Source: an uncultured Acidimicrobiales bacterium
GTDB taxonomy: Bacteria > Actinomycetota > Acidimicrobiia > Acidimicrobiales > Aldehydirespiratoraceae
Length of the DNA stretch: 64,000 nt
Assembly (NCBI GenBank): GCA_951812975.1
Contig: CATOTC010000001.1
Location: forward strand, 124,001 to 188,000
Direction: 5' to 3'
Numbering within the stretch: the stretch's first letter is position 1; each line of letters opens with the position of its first letter. The notes beneath the pieces are model-generated. The model ran no database searches, was not told the DNA's origin, and was given only the letters and a program-made list of their open reading frames with translations. The translations under genes were made by a program, and so were the position numbers. Of this stretch, positions 62,798-64,000 are shown piece after piece.

Positions 62798-64000
62798 CTA
62801 TTCGACCGCTTCGAGGAAGCTGGTGTCGACGAAGGAGTCGTAGCTCGGCAGTGCCGAGTCGATCTCACCCTGGTCCACGAAGAAGTCCATCTGCTCCTTC
62901 ATGGTGGACTGCACCGTGCCGCCCAGCCAGGCCGCAGACAGCTGCACATCGCTTTCGGGGAAACCGAACGCGTCAAGCAGAGCAATCGTGTCACCACGGT
63001 CCATGCCGGCCGCCTCAGCGATGGTGTCGATGAACGGCGTCCGGTCCGCGTTGTAAGCCCGGTTGGCGTCCTCAGTCACCTGCAGGAATGCGGTCACCAC
63101 GTCGGGGTATTCGTCCGCGAAGTCGCCGGTGGTCGAGATGATGTCGAACACACGGATGCCGATGGCCTCCTGCTCGGCACCGGTCATCAACAGATTGCCG
63201 CCGTTGGCGATCATCCGGTTCACCGCGCCACCGAACGCACAGGCCAGGGCCACATCACCGGAGTCCAGAGCCGCAACAGCAGCAGCACCACCCTCAGACT
63301 GGATCAACTCCACAGACGAAGTGTCCACTCCGAGATGCTCAAGCATCTTCAACAACTTGAAATGCGTGACATTGCCAAGAGGCGTATAGATGCTCTGGCC
63401 AGCCAACGTCTCTGAAGCGTTGTCAGCAGTGATGCCATAGCTGGATCCGGCGACGCAGTTGTCGGCGTCGGCATACGTAACGGCCACACCGACCAACAGC
63501 AGGTCAGACCCACCGGTCACGAAGTTCGCGAACGGCGTCAAACCCTGCGAATAGGAGATGTCGATGTCGCCGGACTCCATCGCCTGAGCCATGTCACCAC
63601 CCGACGCGAACGGAATCCAGTTCACCGTCAGACCCAGCTCAGCGTCATAGGTCTGTTCGGCCTGAGCCACCTGATTCGCCGTCGGCCACTCCAAGAAGTA
63701 CGCCACGTTCAACTCATCAAGACCCATTGTGTCGGGGCCGCCCGTGGTCGGGGCACCCACGACGGCTTCGAGGAAGCTGGTGTCGACGAAGGAGTCGTAG
63801 CTCGGCAGTGCCGAGTCGATCTCACCCTGGTCCACGAAGAAGTCCATCTGCTCCTTCATGGTGGACTGCACCGTGCCGCCCAGCCAGGCCGCAGACAGCT
63901 GCACATCGCTTTCGGGGAAACCGAACGCGTCAAGCAGAGCAATCGTGTCACCACGGTCCATGCCGGCCGCCTCAGCGATGGTGTCGATGAACGGCGTCCG
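62798..64000 (-). CDS. Taurine/sulfonate-type substrate-binding protein, tandem-duplicated (5' end outside window)
   Basis: The frame is open at base 64000 and runs 400 codons to TAG at 62798. It contains one complete binding domain ('NVAYFLEWPTANQVAQAEQTYDAELGLTVNWIPFASGGDMAQAM', TauA/SsuA-like). This is preceded in frame by the C-terminal 67 residues of an identical copy, whose start lies beyond the window. The two copies are identical at DNA level over at least 236 bp (see repeat). So the protein has either two fused binding domains or is a recombination product. It heads the sulfonate importer operon, 122 bp before the ATPase gene. Confidence 0.85.
   Translation of the reverse strand, partial: RTPFIDTIAEAAGMDRGDTIALLDAFGFPESDVQLSAAWLGGTVQSTMKEQMDFFVDQGEIDSALPSYDSFVDTSFLEAVVGAPTTGGPDTMGLDELNVAYFLEWPTANQVAQAEQTYDAELGLTVNWIPFASGGDMAQAMESGDIDISYSQGLTPFANFVTGGSDLLLVGVAVTYADADNCVAGSSYGITADNASETLAGQSIYTPLGNVTHFKLLKMLEHLGVDTSSVELIQSEGGAAAVAALDSGDVALACAFGGAVNRMIANGGNLLMTGAEQEAIGIRVFDIISTTGDFADEYPDVVTAFLQVTEDANRAYNADRTPFIDTIAEAAGMDRGDTIALLDAFGFPESDVQLSAAWLGGTVQSTMKEQMDFFVDQGEIDSALPSYDSFVDTSFLEAVE
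62808..63043. repeat. Direct repeat copy A (236 bp, identical to 63765-64000)
   Basis: Bases 62808-63043 are identical to 63765-64000; the offset is 957 bp, i.e. 319 codons, so frame is kept. The repeat may continue beyond the window. It encodes the C-terminal part of the binding protein. Confidence 0.9.
63765..64000. repeat. Direct repeat copy B (236 bp, reaches window end)
   Basis: Partner of 62808-63043. The sequence just before each copy is also related (GGCCGCCCG...GTGGTCGGG), suggesting that the linker 'GAPTTGGPDT' and the 3' flank share an origin. Confidence 0.9.

Overview
The window is 64 kb of GC-rich, densely packed bacterial chromosome. It looks like an actinobacterium, and class Acidimicrobiia is my best guess. 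Supporting traits are a RamB-type regulator beside the glyoxylate genes, a homodimeric AceE pyruvate dehydrogenase, SufU/SufS-type Fe-S assembly, a Ku/LigD end-joining pair, an F420/LLM-type oxidoreductase and frequent GTG starts with 4-bp ATGA/GTGA overlaps. The taxonomic call is inference, since no rRNA is present. There is no phage, transposase, integrase or CRISPR array.

Layout. 0-2.9 kb: corC-ybeY-phoH operon and a divergent unknown gene. 3-7.5 kb: ramB facing away from aceB-aceA (glyoxylate shunt). 7.5-9.2 kb: cyclopropane fatty acid synthase and a VOC protein. 9.4-16.4 kb: a pyrimidine/hydantoin catabolic operon (beta-ureidopropionase-like amidohydrolase, dihydropyrimidinase, LLM oxidoreductase) followed by an ABC importer (permease, ATPase, permease, lipoprotein). 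16.9-17.3 kb: three tRNA genes (Arg-TCT, His-GTG, Lys-CTT). 17.3-19.1 kb: LigD polymerase and Ku. 20.3-32.8 kb: lipoate and 2-oxoacid dehydrogenase genes (a LipB-LipA fusion, E2, E3, AceE), with a thioredoxin-like lipoprotein carrying an in-frame TGA, an RNase HI-SLOG fusion and a HhH-GPD repair protein. 32.8-35.8 kb: hydrolase, small proteins, a candidate structured RNA and an acyl-CoA dehydrogenase. 35.9-45.0 kb: an aromatic amino acid decarboxylase and a Liv-type ABC importer with an AraC regulator and a hydrolase, flanked by decayed copies of the same regulator and hydrolase. 45.0-52.6 kb: two converging suf clusters, each with its own SufC. 52.6-54.5 kb: gamma-CA-like protein, flavin reductase and an MBL hydrolase. 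54.6-56.6 kb: a thioredoxin-domain protein translationally coupled to a UGSC-family selenoprotein. 56.9-64 kb: sulfonate utilisation (Xsc, TetR, Pta, TauABC-like importer), ending in a substrate-binding gene with an in-frame tandem duplication.

The most interesting signal is two separate genes that read through an in-frame TGA at a redox-active position. One is a thioredoxin-like lipoprotein with W-TGA-P-A-C, where W-C-x-x-C is expected. The other is a UGSC protein with D-TGA-G-S-C. In each case a hairpin with a G-first apical loop sits 19-26 nt after the TGA, as expected of a bacterial SECIS. Two independent cases in 64 kb argue strongly that this organism decodes UGA as selenocysteine and that conventional gene callers truncate both genes.
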